From WHSW01 sp963742205 (GTDB lineage Bacteria > Actinomycetota > Thermoleophilia > Solirubrobacterales > 70-9): 64,000 nt of DNA. The stretch lies in assembly GCA_963742205.1 (NCBI GenBank), contig CAVUKZ010000009.1, positions 568,215 to 632,214 on the forward strand. The letters are read 5' to 3'. The notes below the pieces were generated by a model. It worked only from the letters and a program-made list of their open reading frames with translations. It was not told the origin of the DNA and made no database searches. Shown here one piece after another: positions 1 to 10,264 of this stretch; within the stretch, counting starts at the first letter, position 1, and every line of letters begins with the position of its first letter. The position numbers and the translations under genes were made by a program.

Positions 1-2281
<2,281 letters not shown>

Positions 2282-2289
<8 letters not shown>

Positions 2290-2881
2290 GTGCGGCCTCC
2301 CCCGACACGAGCTGAGCCCTGACGGCGGGCCAGTCCCCGTCGGTAATCGAGTAGTAGGCCGAGTCGCGCCTCCCGGTCACCGGCATCAGCATGTGGTTGC
2401 GAAAGATGCCCTCGAACGTCGTCCCGAGGGCCTCCAGCGCCTCGCGTGAGCGAACGTTGCGCGCGTCCGTCTTGAACTCAACGCGCATGCAACCGAGGTC
2501 GTCGAAGGCGAACGAGAGCATCAGCAGCTTCGCCTCGCGGTTGGCTCCGGTCCGCCAGTACTCGGGATTGAGCCAGGTCCAGCCGATCTCGAGCCCCGAA
2601 TGCTCGGGCCGGACGGTGAGGTACGAGGAGCTGCCAATCGGCCGTTCCTCGGCCACCGAGATGGTCGCGAACGGATACTCCGTCGCGCGGGCTGCGGCCT
2701 CGGCGCGAGTGTCGAACCAGCGGTCGAAGGCGCCTTCCTCGGCCGGGACGCGTCGGTCCATCCAGGTCCAGATATCCGGGTCTGCCGCCGCCTCGCGCAG
2801 ACCGGCGCGGTGCTCGGGTCCGAGTGGCTCCATGCGGACGATCTCGCCCTCCAGTGCCCGGGGCGGCGGCGGCCAGATCAT
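2282..2881 (-). CDS. GNAT family acetyltransferase (RimJ/RimL-like)
   Basis: A 199-residue protein resembling the RimJ/RimL branch of GNAT N-acetyltransferases. It has the typical EIGWTWLNPEYWRTGANREA stretch (strand 4 and acetyl-CoA-binding loop) and the NVRSREALEALGTTFEG helix. Members acetylate ribosomal protein N-termini, small amines or antibiotics; the substrate cannot be read from sequence. It sits between carA and carB, 49 bases after carA begins its 3' end, and its 3' end overlaps the carB start by 8 bases, so translation is probably coupled. Its ribosome binding site (GAGG) lies in a recurrent hairpin abutting the ATG. An acetyltransferase inside the pyr operon is unusual. Confidence 0.85.
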
Positions 2882-2884
2882 GAA

Positions 2885-2907
2885 TAAGGCGCCTCAACGG
2901 CGGCGCG
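2885..2907 (-). repeat. Start-codon-proximal hairpin repeat, copy 1
   Basis: On the plus strand this reads TAAGGCGCCTCAACGGCGGC followed by GCG. Stem GCGCC (2889-2893) pairs with GGCGC (2902-2906) around an 8-base loop. In the minus-strand mRNA it ends 3 bases before the acetyltransferase ATG at 2881 and contains GTTGAGG, the likely ribosome binding site. Two near-identical copies precede starts at 5962 and 45869. Confidence 0.6.
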
Positions 2908-2930
2908 GCTCGGCTTCGCTTCGCTCGGCC

Positions 2931-4070
2931 TCACTGCGCCAGCTCCAGGAAGCGATCGAACAGGTAGCGGGCGTCGTGCGGCCCGGGCCCGGCCTCGGGG
3001 TGGTACTGGACCGTGCATCCGGGCACCTCGCGCAGCGCCAGACCCTCCACCGTGCGGTCGTAGAGGTTCAGGTGGGTGAGCTCCGCGGCGCCGAAGTCGG
3101 TCTCCCAGCGCACCGGCTCGTCGGCCTCGATCCGCTCGCCACCGTCGGGCGGGCGCACCGCGAAGCCGTGGTTTTGGGCGGTGATGTCGATCCGGCCGCT
3201 GTCGAGGTCCTTGACCGGGTGGTTGGCCCCCCGATGGCCGAACGGGAGCTTGAAGGTGTCGAGGCCGACGGCGCGGCAGAGGAGCTGGTGGCCGAGGCAG
3301 ATCCCGACCACGGGCTTCTTGCCGACGACCTCGCGGACCGTGTCGACCACGTAGTCCAATGCCGCGGGATCGCCGGGGCCGTTGGCCAAGAACACGAGAT
3401 CCGGAGAGCTCGCGAGCACCGTCTTGGCGCTCACGTCACACGGAAGCAGGGTGACGCGGCAATTGCGCTCGCGGAACTCCCGAATTATTGAATGCTTGAT
3501 GCCGGTGTCCAGCGCCACGACGTGCGGCCCGTCGCCGTCGAGCTCCACCGGCTCGTCCGGCGTCACGGTGCGGGCGAAGTCGGCGCCCGCCATCGACGGC
3601 TCGCCGGCGATCCGCTCGCGGGCCTCGGCGGCTGGTGTCGCGGCGTCGAAGATCCCACCGCGCATCGCGCCCTGGTCGCGGATGTGGCGGACCAGGGTCC
3701 GCGTGTCGACGCCCGTGATCGCGGGCACGCCACAGCCCACGAGCCAGTCGAGCCAGCCGCCCTCGGCGTCCGCGGCGTCCTCGCCGTTGCGCGCCTCGCG
3801 CATGATCACCGCGCGCGCCTGGACGCGGTCGGACTCCATCGCGGCCGCGCCGACGCCGTAGTTGCCGACCATGGGGTAGGTGAAGGTGATGATCTGGCCC
3901 GCGTAGCTCGGGTCCGTGACCGCCTCCTGATAGCCCGTGATCGAGGTGTTGAAGACCACCTCGCCGGTCACGGACGCCGGATCGCCGCAGAGGTCGCCCT
4001 CGAAGGTCGTCCCGTCCTCGAGGAGGACGTAGCCAGGTCGTTCGTCGTTCGTCGTTCGTCGTTCGGTCAC
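2931..4070 (-). CDS. carA: Carbamoyl-phosphate synthase small subunit
   Basis: Glutamine amidotransferase subunit that feeds ammonia to CarB. At 379 residues it has the family's usual length. The N-terminal CarA domain (GEVVFNTSITGYQE) is followed by a class I glutaminase domain with the nucleophile elbow VVGICLGHQLL and the His/Glu of YHPEAGPGPHD near the C-terminus. The GTG start at 4070 forms a GTGA overlap with the restored stop of the upstream hydrolase. Codons 3-11 are made of four copies of a 7-base repeat. The open frame continues upstream into the hydrolase gene with no stop, which I attribute to a frameshift there. Confidence 0.95.
   Translation of the reverse strand: MTERRTTNDERPGYVLLEDGTTFEGDLCGDPASVTGEVVFNTSITGYQEAVTDPSYAGQIITFTYPMVGNYGVGAAAMESDRVQARAVIMREARNGEDAADAEGGWLDWLVGCGVPAITGVDTRTLVRHIRDQGAMRGGIFDAATPAAEARERIAGEPSMAGADFARTVTPDEPVELDGDGPHVVALDTGIKHSIIREFRERNCRVTLLPCDVSAKTVLASSPDLVFLANGPGDPAALDYVVDTVREVVGKKPVVGICLGHQLLCRAVGLDTFKLPFGHRGANHPVKDLDSGRIDITAQNHGFAVRPPDGGERIEADEPVRWETDFGAAELTHLNLYDRTVEGLALREVPGCTVQYHPEAGPGPHDARYLFDRFLELAQ
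4037..4064 (-). repeat. Four-copy heptanucleotide repeat at the carA N-terminus
   Basis: GAACGAC is repeated four times without mismatch in the coding sense, starting six bases after the carA GTG. Gain or loss of one unit would shift the carA frame. This is directly visible; whether it varies in the population is unknown. Confidence 0.8.
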
Positions 4071-4601
4071 TTGACGAGGGCCTGCACTTCCTTGAAGGCG
4101 GGTGCGTCGCGAGCCGCGCAGGAGCTCGAACAGGGCCATCTCGACGCTGGTCAGCAGCGCTCCCGCGCGCTCCATCTTCGCCAGCCCGAGCTCGCGGTTG
4201 GCCTCGGTGCGCGAGCCGACCGCGTCGGCGGCGACGTGGACCTCGACGTCCTCGTCGAGCAGGTCGAGCACCGTCTGATTGACGCAGACGTGGGTCTCGA
4301 TCCCGCAGACGAGCGCCTGGTCACGCTCACCCAGGTCGAAGCCGTCGGCCTCGGCGGCGGAGAAGCGGACCTTGTCAAGCGGCTGGACTCCGTCCGGCAG
4401 GTGCTCTGCGACCTCGTCGACGGTGGCCCCAAGCCCCTTCGGGTACTGCTCGGTGACCACGATGGGGATGCCGACCGCGGCTGCGCCCTCGACCAGCGTT
4501 CCCGACGCCCGCGCGACCTCGTCGAAGCTCGGCAGCGCCTTGCGAAATGCCTCCTGCACGTCGATCACGACCAGCGTCGCCCGCTCCGGATCGAGCTTCA
4601 C
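4067..4601 (-). CDS. Isochorismatase-like cysteine hydrolase (one frameshift)
   Basis: About 178 residues of the isochorismatase/nicotinamidase-like fold. The triad can be assigned by family pattern: Asp in LVVIDVQEAF, Lys in LDKVRFS, Cys in IETHVCVNQT. The closest general resemblance is to uncharacterised YcaC/ISOC-type hydrolases, so no substrate is claimed. The GTG start at 4601 overlaps the pyrC stop as GTGA. Near 4114 the frame must shift by one base to read ARDAPAFKEVQALVK and stop at 4067, again as GTGA with carA. Without the shift the hydrolase would run in frame into carA. Its place between pyrC and carA suggests a link to pyrimidine or carbamoyl metabolism (inference). Confidence 0.85.
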
Positions 4602-5962
4602 GCGACCCCCAGGGCAAACGACCGCTGCCGGTAGGCCACCCGGCCGCAGGCGATCGTCATCAGCACGCGGCCGCGCAGGCGCCGGCCGTTGAAGCAGGAG
4701 TTGTAGGAGCGGCTCTCCCAGCCCTCCGCCCCCGCTTCCCACTCGGCGTCGAGATCGCAGAGGGTCAGGTGCGCCTCCGCGTCGGGCGCGATCCGCGACC
4801 GCTCGAAGCCGAGCGGCTCCGCCCCACCGCCGAGACGGTCGACGACGGTCGCCAGGTCCAGCACCCCCGGGATCACGAGGTCCGTGTAGACGGCGGCGAA
4901 GGCGGTCTCGAGGCCCGTGACCCCCATCGCGGCCTCCTCGAACGGGGTCTCCTTCTCGTCCGAGGTGTGGGGCGCGTGGTCGGTCGCGATGCAGTCGATG
5001 GCCCCGGAGCGGATGCCCTCGATGAGCGCCTGGCGGTCGGCCTCTGAGCGCAGGGGCGGGTTCATCTTGAAGCGCGAGTCGAGGCTGCGGACGTCCTCGT
5101 CGGTGAGCGTGAGGTGGTGCGGCGTCGCCTCGCACGTGACCGCGATTCCTGCCGCCTTTGCCTGCTCGATCGCCGCCACCGACTCCACCGCCGACAGGTG
5201 CTGGACGTGGATGCGCGCGTCCTCGAACGCGGCCAGGGCGCAGTCGCGGGCGATCATCGTCGACTCCGACACCGACGGGATCCCGGCGATCCCAAGCGCG
5301 GCCGAGACGTCCCCCTCGTGCATCGAGCCACCGGCCGACAGCTCGGGATCCTCCTCGTGCAGGGCGATCGGGAGGTCGACGAGCCGTTGGTATTGGAGCG
5401 CCCGGCGCATGACCCGGGCGCTGCGGATCGGCAGCCCGTCGTCGGAGAAGCCGACGGCCCCGGCGGCCGCGAGGTCGCTCATCTCGCTGAGCTCGGCGCC
5501 GGCCATGCCCTTGGTGACCGTGGCGATGAAGCCGACGGGGACCGCCGCCTGCTCGCGGGCCTGCTCGCGCAGGGCGGCGACGTCGGCCGCGGTGTCGATC
5601 GGCGGCTCGGTGTTGGCCATCGCGACGATCCCGCAGAAGCCGCCCGCGGCGGCGGCCCGGGAGCCGGTCTCGACGTCCTCCTTGTCCTCGCGTCCCGGGG
5701 TCCGCAGGTGCACGTGCGGGTCGAAGAAGGCCGGGAACAGCGCGCGGCCGTCGGCCTCGATCACCTCGGCGCCCTCGGCCTCGCCGGCCCCGGGTTGGGC
5801 GAGCTCGGCGATCCGACCCTCCCGGACGACGACGTCCCGCGTCTCGTCGAGGCCCGAGGTCGGGTCGAGCACCCGGGCGCTGCGGATCACGAGCGCGTCG
5901 TCGCGCGCGCCCTCGCTGCCGCGCCAGTCGAGCGCGGAGATCGGCCGCAGGTCCGCCCTCAT
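4598..5962 (-). CDS. pyrC: Dihydroorotase
   Basis: Zinc amidohydrolase that closes carbamoyl-aspartate to dihydroorotate. At 454 residues it matches the class I (multifunctional-type) dihydroorotase length. The metal motif PAFFDPHVHLRTPG (HxH) lies near residue 90, the carbon-side substrate patch AMANTEPP follows, and the late metal-binding Asp is in CIATDHAPH. The ATG at 5962 is preceded 8 bases upstream by GAGG, located in a hairpin repeat. It follows pyrB by 52 bases and overlaps the next gene by four bases (GTGA). Confidence 0.95.
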   Translation of the reverse strand: MRADLRPISALDWRGSEGARDDALVIRSARVLDPTSGLDETRDVVVREGRIAELAQPGAGEAEGAEVIEADGRALFPAFFDPHVHLRTPGREDKEDVETGSRAAAAGGFCGIVAMANTEPPIDTAADVAALREQAREQAAVPVGFIATVTKGMAGAELSEMSDLAAAGAVGFSDDGLPIRSARVMRRALQYQRLVDLPIALHEEDPELSAGGSMHEGDVSAALGIAGIPSVSESTMIARDCALAAFEDARIHVQHLSAVESVAAIEQAKAAGIAVTCEATPHHLTLTDEDVRSLDSRFKMNPPLRSEADRQALIEGIRSGAIDCIATDHAPHTSDEKETPFEEAAMGVTGLETAFAAVYTDLVIPGVLDLATVVDRLGGGAEPLGFERSRIAPDAEAHLTLCDLDAEWEAGAEGWESRSYNSCFNGRRLRGRVLMTIACGRVAYRQRSFALGVA

Positions 5963-5963
5963 A

Positions 5964-5986
5964 TAAGCCGCCTCAACAGCGGCGGG
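5964..5986 (-). repeat. Start-codon-proximal hairpin repeat, copy 2
   Basis: Plus strand TAAGCCGCCTCAACAGCGGC then GGG. Stem CCGCC (5968-5972) pairs with GGCGG (5981-5985) around loop TCAACAGC. Relative to the other two copies the first stem pair is swapped (C-G for G-C), a compensatory change. It lies one base upstream of the pyrC ATG and carries the GTTGAGG ribosome binding site. Confidence 0.6.
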
Positions 5987-6014
5987 ACGCCGCTGCGTCC
6001 TGTCGGACTCCGCG

Positions 6015-7008
6015 TCATGCCGGCTCTCCGATCGGCGTCGGCGCCGTGAGCTCCGGTTCGCCGGCGGTCGCGCCCCGCGGCTCTCCCCCGCCCGCCAGCA
6101 GCTCGTAGAGCACCGCCATCCGGACCACGAGGCCGCTCTCCACCTGGGTGGTGATCAGCGAGGCGGGGCCGTCGATGACCTCCGGGGAGAGCTCGATCCC
6201 GCGGTTGACCGGTCCTGGGTGCATCAGCAGCTGGCGCGGGCCCAGGCGGCGGGAGTCGATCTGGTAGTTGGTCGTGTACTCGCGGATCGAGGGCACGAAG
6301 GTGTCGGTCATGCGCTCGCGCTGCATGCGCAGGGCGTACACGACGTCGGCCTGGGCGAGGTCGTCGAGCGTGTAGGCCACCGAGACGCCGAGCGCCGCCT
6401 CGATCCCGCGCGGGATCAGGGTCGGGGGGCCGCACACCGTGACCTCGGCGCCGAGCTTGCGAAAGCAGAGCGCGCAGGAGCGGGCGACCCGGCTGTGCAG
6501 GACGTCGCCGACGATCCAGATCCGCTTACCGCTGAGGTCCTCGCGCCGCTTGCCCTCGAGCGAGCCGAAGCGCTCGAGCAGGGTGTAGGCGTCGAGCAGC
6601 GCCTGGCTGGGGTGCTCGTGCTTGCCGTCGCCGGCGTTGATCACCGCCGCGGGCGTCCAGTTGGTGATCAGGTTCGCGGCGCCGGCGTGCGGGGAGCGGA
6701 TGATGATCGCCTCCGGACCGTAGGCGGAGAGGGTCGCGATCGTGTCCTTCAGCGACTCGCCCTTCTCGACGGCCGAGCCCGAGGACTTGATCGAGACCAC
6801 GTCGGCCGAGAGGCGCTTGGCGGCGAGCTCGAACGAGGAGCTGGTCCGGGTGCTGGACTCGTAGAAGAGGCTGACCACGGTCCGGCCGCGCAAGCGTCGG
6901 GACCTTCTTGATGTCCCGCCGGCCGACCTCGGCGAAGCTCGCCGCTCGTTCCATGATCCGCTCGATGTCCGAGCGTTCGAGATCCTCGATCGCCAGCAGG
7001 TGCCTCAT
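6015..7008 (-). CDS. pyrB: Aspartate carbamoyltransferase catalytic subunit (one frameshift)
   Basis: Joins carbamoyl phosphate to aspartate. The N-terminal 39 residues (MRHLLAIEDLERSDIERIME...) and the rest (RGRTVVSLFYESSTRTSSSF onward, with the carbamoyl-phosphate-binding STRTS, HPSQALLDAYTL and late MHPGPVNRG motifs) lie in two frames joined near 6890 by a single-base shift. The total of about 331 residues suits the family. The ATG at 7008 overlaps the pyrR stop as ATGA. There is no pyrI-like regulatory subunit nearby. The frameshift falls in a short GC run (GCGCGGCCGG), so a sequencing indel is the simplest explanation. Confidence 0.93.
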
Positions 7009-7589
7009 CTCTCTCCCAGGGTCGCGGTTGCGGGTTGGTTTTGGCCGATCGAGACCTCGTCGACCCCATCGGTCTCCTCGACGCGGACGAAGACGCGCTC
7101 GTCGCGCGCCGTCGGCAGGTTCTTGCCCACGTAGTCGGGGCTGATCGGGAGCTCGCGGTGCCCGCGGTCGGCGAGCACGGCGAGCTGCACGCGGTCGGGC
7201 CGGCCGTAGTCGAACAGGGCGTCGATCGCCGCCCGCACCGTGCGGCCGGTGTAGAGGACGTCGTCGACGAGGACCACGGTCCGGCCGTCGAGCTCGAAGT
7301 CGAGATGGGAGCTGTGGACGACCGGCTGAGCGCCTGGCTCGCGGTCGACGAGATCGTCGCGGTAGAAGGAGATGTCGAGGTCGCCGAGCGGGACGGTCGA
7401 GCCGCTGAGCTCGCCGACGAGGGTGTGCAGGCGGCGGGCGAGCACGGCGCCCCGCGTGTGGATGCCGACCAGGGCGAGCGTGCCGGGGTCCTCGGCCGGG
7501 TTCTTTTCCACGATCTCGTGCGCAATCCGCACTAGCGTGCGGCGCAGATCGTCGCGGTCGAGGACAACCCTCTCGGGCTGGGTTTGCAC
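7005..7589 (-). CDS. pyrR: Bifunctional pyr operon regulator / uracil phosphoribosyltransferase
   Basis: RNA-binding regulator of pyrimidine genes with a type I phosphoribosyltransferase fold; some members also make UMP from uracil and PRPP. It has 194 residues. The PRPP loop VVLVDDVLYTGRTVRAAID is intact, and the ARDERVFVRVEE tail fits PyrR. It is the first gene of the operon, with a GTG start at 7589 preceded by AGGAAGG. A hairpin with the PyrR-binding hexaloop immediately precedes and touches this ribosome binding site. Confidence 0.95.
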   Translation of the reverse strand: MQTQPERVVLDRDDLRRTLVRIAHEIVEKNPAEDPGTLALVGIHTRGAVLARRLHTLVGELSGSTVPLGDLDISFYRDDLVDREPGAQPVVHSSHLDFELDGRTVVLVDDVLYTGRTVRAAIDALFDYGRPDRVQLAVLADRGHRELPISPDYVGKNLPTARDERVFVRVEETDGVDEVSIGQNQPATATLGER

Positions 7590-7596
7590 TGCGCGC

Positions 7597-7620
7597 CCCT
7601 TCCTGGTCTCTCAGGACCGG
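7597..7620 (-). promoter_or_regulatory. Probable PyrR-binding hairpin over the pyrR ribosome binding site
   Basis: The mRNA reads CCGGTCCTGAGAGACCAGG then AAGG. Stem GGTC/GACC closes a CTGAGA hexaloop, and an outer CC/GG pair flanks a bulged A on the 3' side. The hexaloop fits the PyrR-binding consensus CNGNGA and the purine bulge is also expected. Because the ribosome binding site begins inside the lower stem, PyrR binding would be expected to block translation, as described for mycobacterial pyr leaders, rather than act through a terminator, which is absent. Confidence 0.7.
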
Positions 7621-7641
7621 GTTAAAGGAACCGACGCTGTG

Positions 7642-7647
7642 AATCTA
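7642..7647 (-). promoter_or_regulatory. Possible -10 element of the pyr operon
   Basis: TAGATT on the minus strand, about 55 bases before the pyrR GTG. It would give a leader just long enough to hold the hairpin. No convincing -35 hexamer was seen at the usual spacing. Confidence 0.3.
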
Positions 7648-7716
7648 GCATCGGCAGCGGCGCGCTCCGGCGGCCGCCGGCGGCTTCTGTCGGAGCTTGC
7701 GGTATTCATCTGCCCG

Positions 7717-8590
7717 ATGGATCCCGCCGTCGGCGAGCTGATCGACATCCACAGCGCAGCCGGGCGCCGCTTCGAGGCGGGCGGCGTTCGCAGCTTCGTT
7801 CGCGAGCAGGGCTCGGGACCCGATGTGCTGCTCCTGCACGGGGTGCCGACCAGCTCATTCCTCTACCGCAAGGTCATCACGCACCTCGCCGACCAGGGCC
7901 TGCGCGCGATCGCGGTCGACTTTCCCGGGCTCGGGCTCGCCGAGCGCCCGGAGCGTTTCGACTACTCGTGGTCGGGGCTGGCGCGCTGGCTGGGCGAGGC
8001 GGTCGACGCCCTGGGCCTGCACCGCTGCCACCTCGTCGTGCACGACATCGGAGGCCCCATCGGCTGCGAGTGGGCGATCCGCAACCCGGACCGAGTGCTC
8101 TCGCTGACGGCGCTGAACACGCTCCTGCGGCCGGCGGAGTTTCGGCGACCCTGGACGATGGCGCCGTTCGCGATCCCCGGGATCGGCGAGGCGTGGCTGC
8201 GTGCGACCCCGCGGGCGGCGTTCGCAGCGCTCTTTCGCCTCCAGGGGCTGGCCGACCGCTCGGCGATGTCGACGGCCGAGATCTACGCGCACCACGCGCT
8301 CTCTGCACCGCGGCGACAACGGGCGGGCGTTCCTGCGCATCATGCGCGGGTTCGAGCTCACCCAGGCGAAGCAGGACTTCCTGGTCGGCGGGCTCGGCGA
8401 GCGCACCTACCCCGCCCGGGTTGTGTGGGGCGAGCTCGATCCGGCCCTCGGGCTGGATCAGATGCGCGCCGTCCAGGGCGTGCTGGGCGTCTCAGAGCCG
8501 GTGCTGCTGCCCGCCAAGCACTTCCTTCAGGAGGACCAGGCGGCGCCGGTGGCGTACGTGATCGCCGACCTGGTCGCGCCGCTGGGCTGA
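7717..8590 (+). CDS. Alpha/beta-fold hydrolase, haloalkane dehalogenase-like (one frameshift)
   Basis: About 290 residues of alpha/beta hydrolase fold. It shows the oxyanion region LLLHGVPTSSFLYR, the nucleophile elbow VVHDIGGPIG with Asp as nucleophile (as in haloalkane dehalogenases and epoxide hydrolases) and a late catalytic-His context PAKHFLQEDQ. Substrate cannot be assigned. The frame shifts by one base near 8303 (...IYAHHALS then LHRGDNGRAFLRIMRGF); both parts are clearly one protein. The ATG start at 7717 is 127 bases from the divergent pyrR gene. Confidence 0.82.
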
Positions 8591-8718
8591 GCGCCCGGCC
8601 GCGCGCATGACGCGGCTTTCATCGTTTCACGCGGCTTTCATGTGCTCCGCCCAGGGTCGGTCTCCGATTGCTAGAACGCGGCCGCCGCTCGCGGTCGCCA
8701 CACGAAGGGAGATCGCAA

Positions 8719-9477
8719 GTGAAGACCGGAGAACAGTTCAGGCGGAGGCGGTTCGCTGCCACCGTCGCGGTGGCCCTGGGGGCCGCCTCGCTCGCGTTTG
8801 GCCTGGTGCCGACGGCGCTCGCGGCGCCGCCGAGCCTTCCCCAGGGCGGCGAGCCGGTGGTCCTCAACCCCGCCGACTTCACCACCCAGATCACCAACCC
8901 GTACTTCCCGCTCGTGCCCGGGAGCCGGTTGGTCTACCGCGAGCAGGACGCTCAGGGAACGCTCCAGAAGGGAGTCACTCACGTGACCAAGCGGACGAGG
9001 CTGATCGCCAACGGGATCACGGCGCGGGTCGTCCACGACGTCGTCTCCGAGCACGGCGCGCCGGTCGAGAAGACGTTCGACTGGTACGCCCAGGACTCAG
9101 CCGGCAACGTCTGGTACCTCGGCGAGGACACCAAGGAGTACAAGAACGGGCGCGTGGCGTCGACCCATGGCTCGTTCGAGGCCGGCGTCGACGGCGCCCA
9201 GCCCGGGGTGATCATGCCCGCCGCGCCGCAGGTCGGAATGACCTATCGCCAGGAGTACTACGCCGGTCAGGCCGAGGACCAGGCGCGGGTGCTGAGCCTC
9301 GACGAGCAGGCGGGCGTCCCGTTCGGGCACTTCACCGACGTGCTGATGACCAAGGAGGTCAACCCGCTCGAGCCGCGGCATGGCGAATACAAGTTCTACG
9401 CCCGCGGTGTCGGCCCGGTGCTGGAGCTGACCGCGTCCGGTGGGACCGACCGGGTCTCGCTGCTCAAGGTGGACTAG
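8719..9477 (+). CDS. Conserved exported protein of unknown function
   Basis: 252 residues starting at GTG 8719, preceded by AGGGAGA. A Sec-type signal peptide is evident: RRRR, then a hydrophobic stretch FAATVAVALGAASLAFGLV, then cleavage near ALAAPP. The mature part begins with TNPYFPLVPGSRLVYRE and continues as beta-rich sequence without cysteines or a recognised catalytic motif. I do not recognise the family. It faces the acetolactate decarboxylase gene end to end with 4 bases between stops. Confidence 0.75.
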   Translation: MKTGEQFRRRRFAATVAVALGAASLAFGLVPTALAAPPSLPQGGEPVVLNPADFTTQITNPYFPLVPGSRLVYREQDAQGTLQKGVTHVTKRTRLIANGITARVVHDVVSEHGAPVEKTFDWYAQDSAGNVWYLGEDTKEYKNGRVASTHGSFEAGVDGAQPGVIMPAAPQVGMTYRQEYYAGQAEDQARVLSLDEQAGVPFGHFTDVLMTKEVNPLEPRHGEYKFYARGVGPVLELTASGGTDRVSLLKVD

Positions 9478-9481
9478 GGCG

Positions 9482-10264
9482 CTAGCCGGAGTGCTCCGCG
9501 CGATCGAGCGCCGCCGCTGTCGCCTCGTCGAGATCGGAATCGTCGAGCGCGACACCCGGCGGCAGCTCGACGTGCAGCTCGCCGGAGAGGTCGAGCTGAG
9601 CGAGCGCGTCCCGGGGCTGGCACTCGAGCACGTGCCCGCCCCGGGTTCGGTCCGCCGAGATGAAGTGCAGGTGATAGCCGTCGACCTCGAGCCCCTGGGC
9701 GTAGTCCGGGAACCGGAAGCCGACCACGGTGCCCGTGACGTCGCCGAGCTCGAACACCTGCTGCTCGTTGACCACCTCGCCCAGCGGCCGGTACGGGGGC
9801 AGCTGGCGCGGGACCGAGCGGGCGCGGATGAGGTCGAACTCGCCGTCGATGCGGATCGCGCAGCTGGCGTCGGGGTCGGCCGCGACGAGATCGAGCTCGG
9901 CGAGCATCTGCGCGAACGACATCGGACCCTCGAGCGAGCGCTCCAGCGACGGTTCGAACCAGGCCACGGCGGCGAACGGGGTCCGCTCGGTGGATTCGAT
10001 CTCCTCCACCTCCCCGTCGAGATCGGCGCGGTAGAAATGCCCGTCGAGGGCGATCATCTCGCCGTCGAGCGCGTTCAGGGTCCCGAGCCCGAGGTCGCCA
10101 TGCTCGGCCAGCTCGTCGAAGGTGAGGTCGCCGTCGTAGGCCCCATCGAGCAGCGCGCCGATGGTCGACGCCTGAAACAGCACGTGCGGCTCATGCTCGG
10201 GGTGCAGGTCGCGGTGGCGAAGCGACTCGACGTGCAGGTGGCGGGCGAGCCGCTCGTCGAGCAT
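9482..10264 (-). CDS. budA: Alpha-acetolactate decarboxylase
   Basis: Converts alpha-acetolactate to acetoin, drawing pyruvate carbon away from branched-chain amino acid synthesis. The 260 residues match the family length. The diagnostic zinc-site segment DGYHLHFISADRTRGGHVL (two His plus a third) is complete, with FQASTIGALLDGAYDGDLTF near the N-terminus. The ATG at 10264 shares one base with the stop of the RNase Z gene (TGATG), so the two are probably co-translated. No acetolactate synthase or butanediol dehydrogenase is nearby. Confidence 0.93.
   Translation of the reverse strand: MLDERLARHLHVESLRHRDLHPEHEPHVLFQASTIGALLDGAYDGDLTFDELAEHGDLGLGTLNALDGEMIALDGHFYRADLDGEVEEIESTERTPFAAVAWFEPSLERSLEGPMSFAQMLAELDLVAADPDASCAIRIDGEFDLIRARSVPRQLPPYRPLGEVVNEQQVFELGDVTGTVVGFRFPDYAQGLEVDGYHLHFISADRTRGGHVLECQPRDALAQLDLSGELHVELPPGVALDDSDLDEATAAALDRAEHSG

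Noticed and set aside
4037..4064. CRISPR-like direct repeats
   Set aside because: Units are 7 bases, contiguous and inside a coding region; there are no spacers.
2931..5135. A single 734-residue hydrolase-CarA fusion protein
   Set aside because: The first 180 residues are an out-of-frame reading of pyrC. The join to carA depends on one base; correcting it gives a normal hydrolase end and a GTGA overlap.
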